Source: Trueperaceae bacterium (lineage in GTDB: Bacteria > Deinococcota > Deinococci > Deinococcales > Trueperaceae). From it: a stretch of DNA of 10,056 bases. The notes under the pieces are model-generated. The model did not search any database, had not been told where the DNA came from, and worked only from the letters and a program-made list of their open reading frames with translations. This document shows, piece by piece, positions 9,872-10,056 of this stretch; within the stretch, counting starts at the first letter, position 1; each line of letters begins with the position of its first letter. The translations under genes were made by a program, and so were the position numbers. Location: the NCBI GenBank assembly GCA_007128755.1, contig SKWV01000162.1, forward strand, positions 1-10,056, written 5' to 3'.

Positions 9872-9891
9872 GGTCACGACGGAGCGTGACC
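9872..9891 (-). promoter_or_regulatory. Perfect 7-6-7 dyad just downstream of the cox promoter (candidate operator)
   Basis: The arms GGTCACG and CGTGACC are perfectly complementary around a 6-nt centre (CTCCGT on the minus strand). The dyad begins at the base after the proposed -10 hexamer and covers the expected transcription start. It is well placed to bind a dimeric repressor, or it could form a 5' hairpin in the message. No regulator gene is in the window. Confidence 0.45.
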
Positions 9892-9919
9892 AGCCTAGAA
9901 TTCGAACAGGCTAGCACAA
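9892..9919 (-). promoter_or_regulatory. Candidate promoter of the cox operon
   Basis: On the minus strand, TTGTGC (9914-9919) and TAGGCT (9892-9897) are separated by 16 nt. Each matches the sigma-70 consensus at only three of six positions, so the call rests on spacing, location ahead of the first gene and resemblance to the ATPase promoter. Predicted start near 9885 gives a leader of about 49 nt. An alternative -10 (TAGGGT, 10015-10020) lies further upstream. Confidence 0.35.
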
Positions 9920-9979
9920 GGGGTGCGCTCCTGCAGCCGTTCTTCGCGAAGCGAGCCTCGCGACCAGAGGCCCGTTGTA

Positions 9980-9997
9980 CCGCTGCTTCGGCAGCGG
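9980..9997. other. Inverted repeat with TTCG loop upstream of the cox promoter
   Basis: A perfect 7-bp stem, CCGCTGC-TTCG-GCAGCGG on the plus strand, which as RNA would be a very stable C(UUCG)G tetraloop hairpin; the minus strand has loop CGAA. No T-tract follows on either strand. It could belong to the leader of a rightward gene beyond the edge, or end transcription of an upstream leftward gene with help from a factor. Confidence 0.35.
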
Positions 9998-10003
9998 GAC
10001 ACA

Positions 10004-10046
10004 GGGACATTCGACCCTAGCAAATTGCGAGCTGAGGCACATTCGA
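10004..10046. repeat. Pair of 11-bp direct repeats 32 bp apart, upstream of the cox operon
   Basis: GGGACATTCGA (10004-10014) and GGCACATTCGA (10036-10046) match at 10 of 11 positions. Their starts are 32 bp apart, close to three helical turns, so a bound protein would face the same side of the DNA. They might be activator sites, but two short copies near the window edge are weak evidence. Confidence 0.25.
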
Positions 10047-10056
10047 TTTCGGGAGC

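Noticed and set aside
9837..10010. Longer coxB start at the ATG at 10010
   Set aside because: It would add 58 residues ahead of a good lipoprotein signal, lacks a ribosome site and would place promoter-like and dyad sequences inside the gene. The GTG at 9836 has a strong Shine-Dalgarno.

Overview
This GC-rich window (roughly two-thirds or more G+C by eye) carries one compact block of genes, all read on the minus strand, so transcription runs from right to left. It looks like a chromosomal respiratory locus of an aerobic bacterium. The oxidase is a caa3-type (A1-family) cytochrome c oxidase. Subunit II is a lipoprotein fused to cytochrome c, subunit III is the short five-helix form, subunit I is correspondingly long, and the assembly factor is of the Caa3_CtaG type. 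This set occurs in Bacillota, Deinococcota, Chloroflexota, Actinomycetota and some Proteobacteria. The very high GC would suit a Deinococcota/Truepera-like or similar lineage, but that placement is only a guess.

Layout in transcription order: (a) 9837-10056, a leader region with a candidate promoter, a perfect dyad and two further small repeats. (b) coxB (8724-9836), coxA (6809-8737), coxC (6195-6812), a fusion of small subunit IV with two cytochrome c domains (4568-6184), ctaG (3682-4557), a HAD-family hydrolase (3029-3685) and a 128-residue protein of unknown function (2646-3032). The junctions are overlaps of 14 and 4 nt, gaps of 10 and 10 nt, then overlaps of 4 and 4 nt, so these seven genes read as one translationally coupled operon. 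(c) A 68-nt gap with its own -10 box and a 28-bp imperfect dyad, then a P1B-4-type metal-exporting ATPase (619-2577). (d) A 42-nt gap and the first 192 codons of a major facilitator transporter that runs off the left edge (1-576).

How they work together: CoxA holds heme a and the heme a3-CuB centre. CoxB brings in electrons through its own heme c and CuA. CoxC and the N-terminal helices of the fusion protein complete the membrane part, and CtaG helps assemble the copper centres. The notable feature is the fusion protein. Subunit IV normally ends after three helices; here it continues into long acidic linkers and two nearly identical cytochrome c domains that topology places outside the membrane. 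The oxidase could therefore carry three c-type hemes. No heme A synthesis genes (ctaA, ctaB) and no Sco gene lie in the window.

The promoter regions of the oxidase operon and the metal ATPase share a 12-of-15 match around the -10 box, and each has a dyad starting immediately downstream. This hints at shared or parallel control. I see no RNA genes, CRISPR arrays, insertion sequences or phage genes. Large open frames on the plus strand are antisense shadows of the GC-rich genes.
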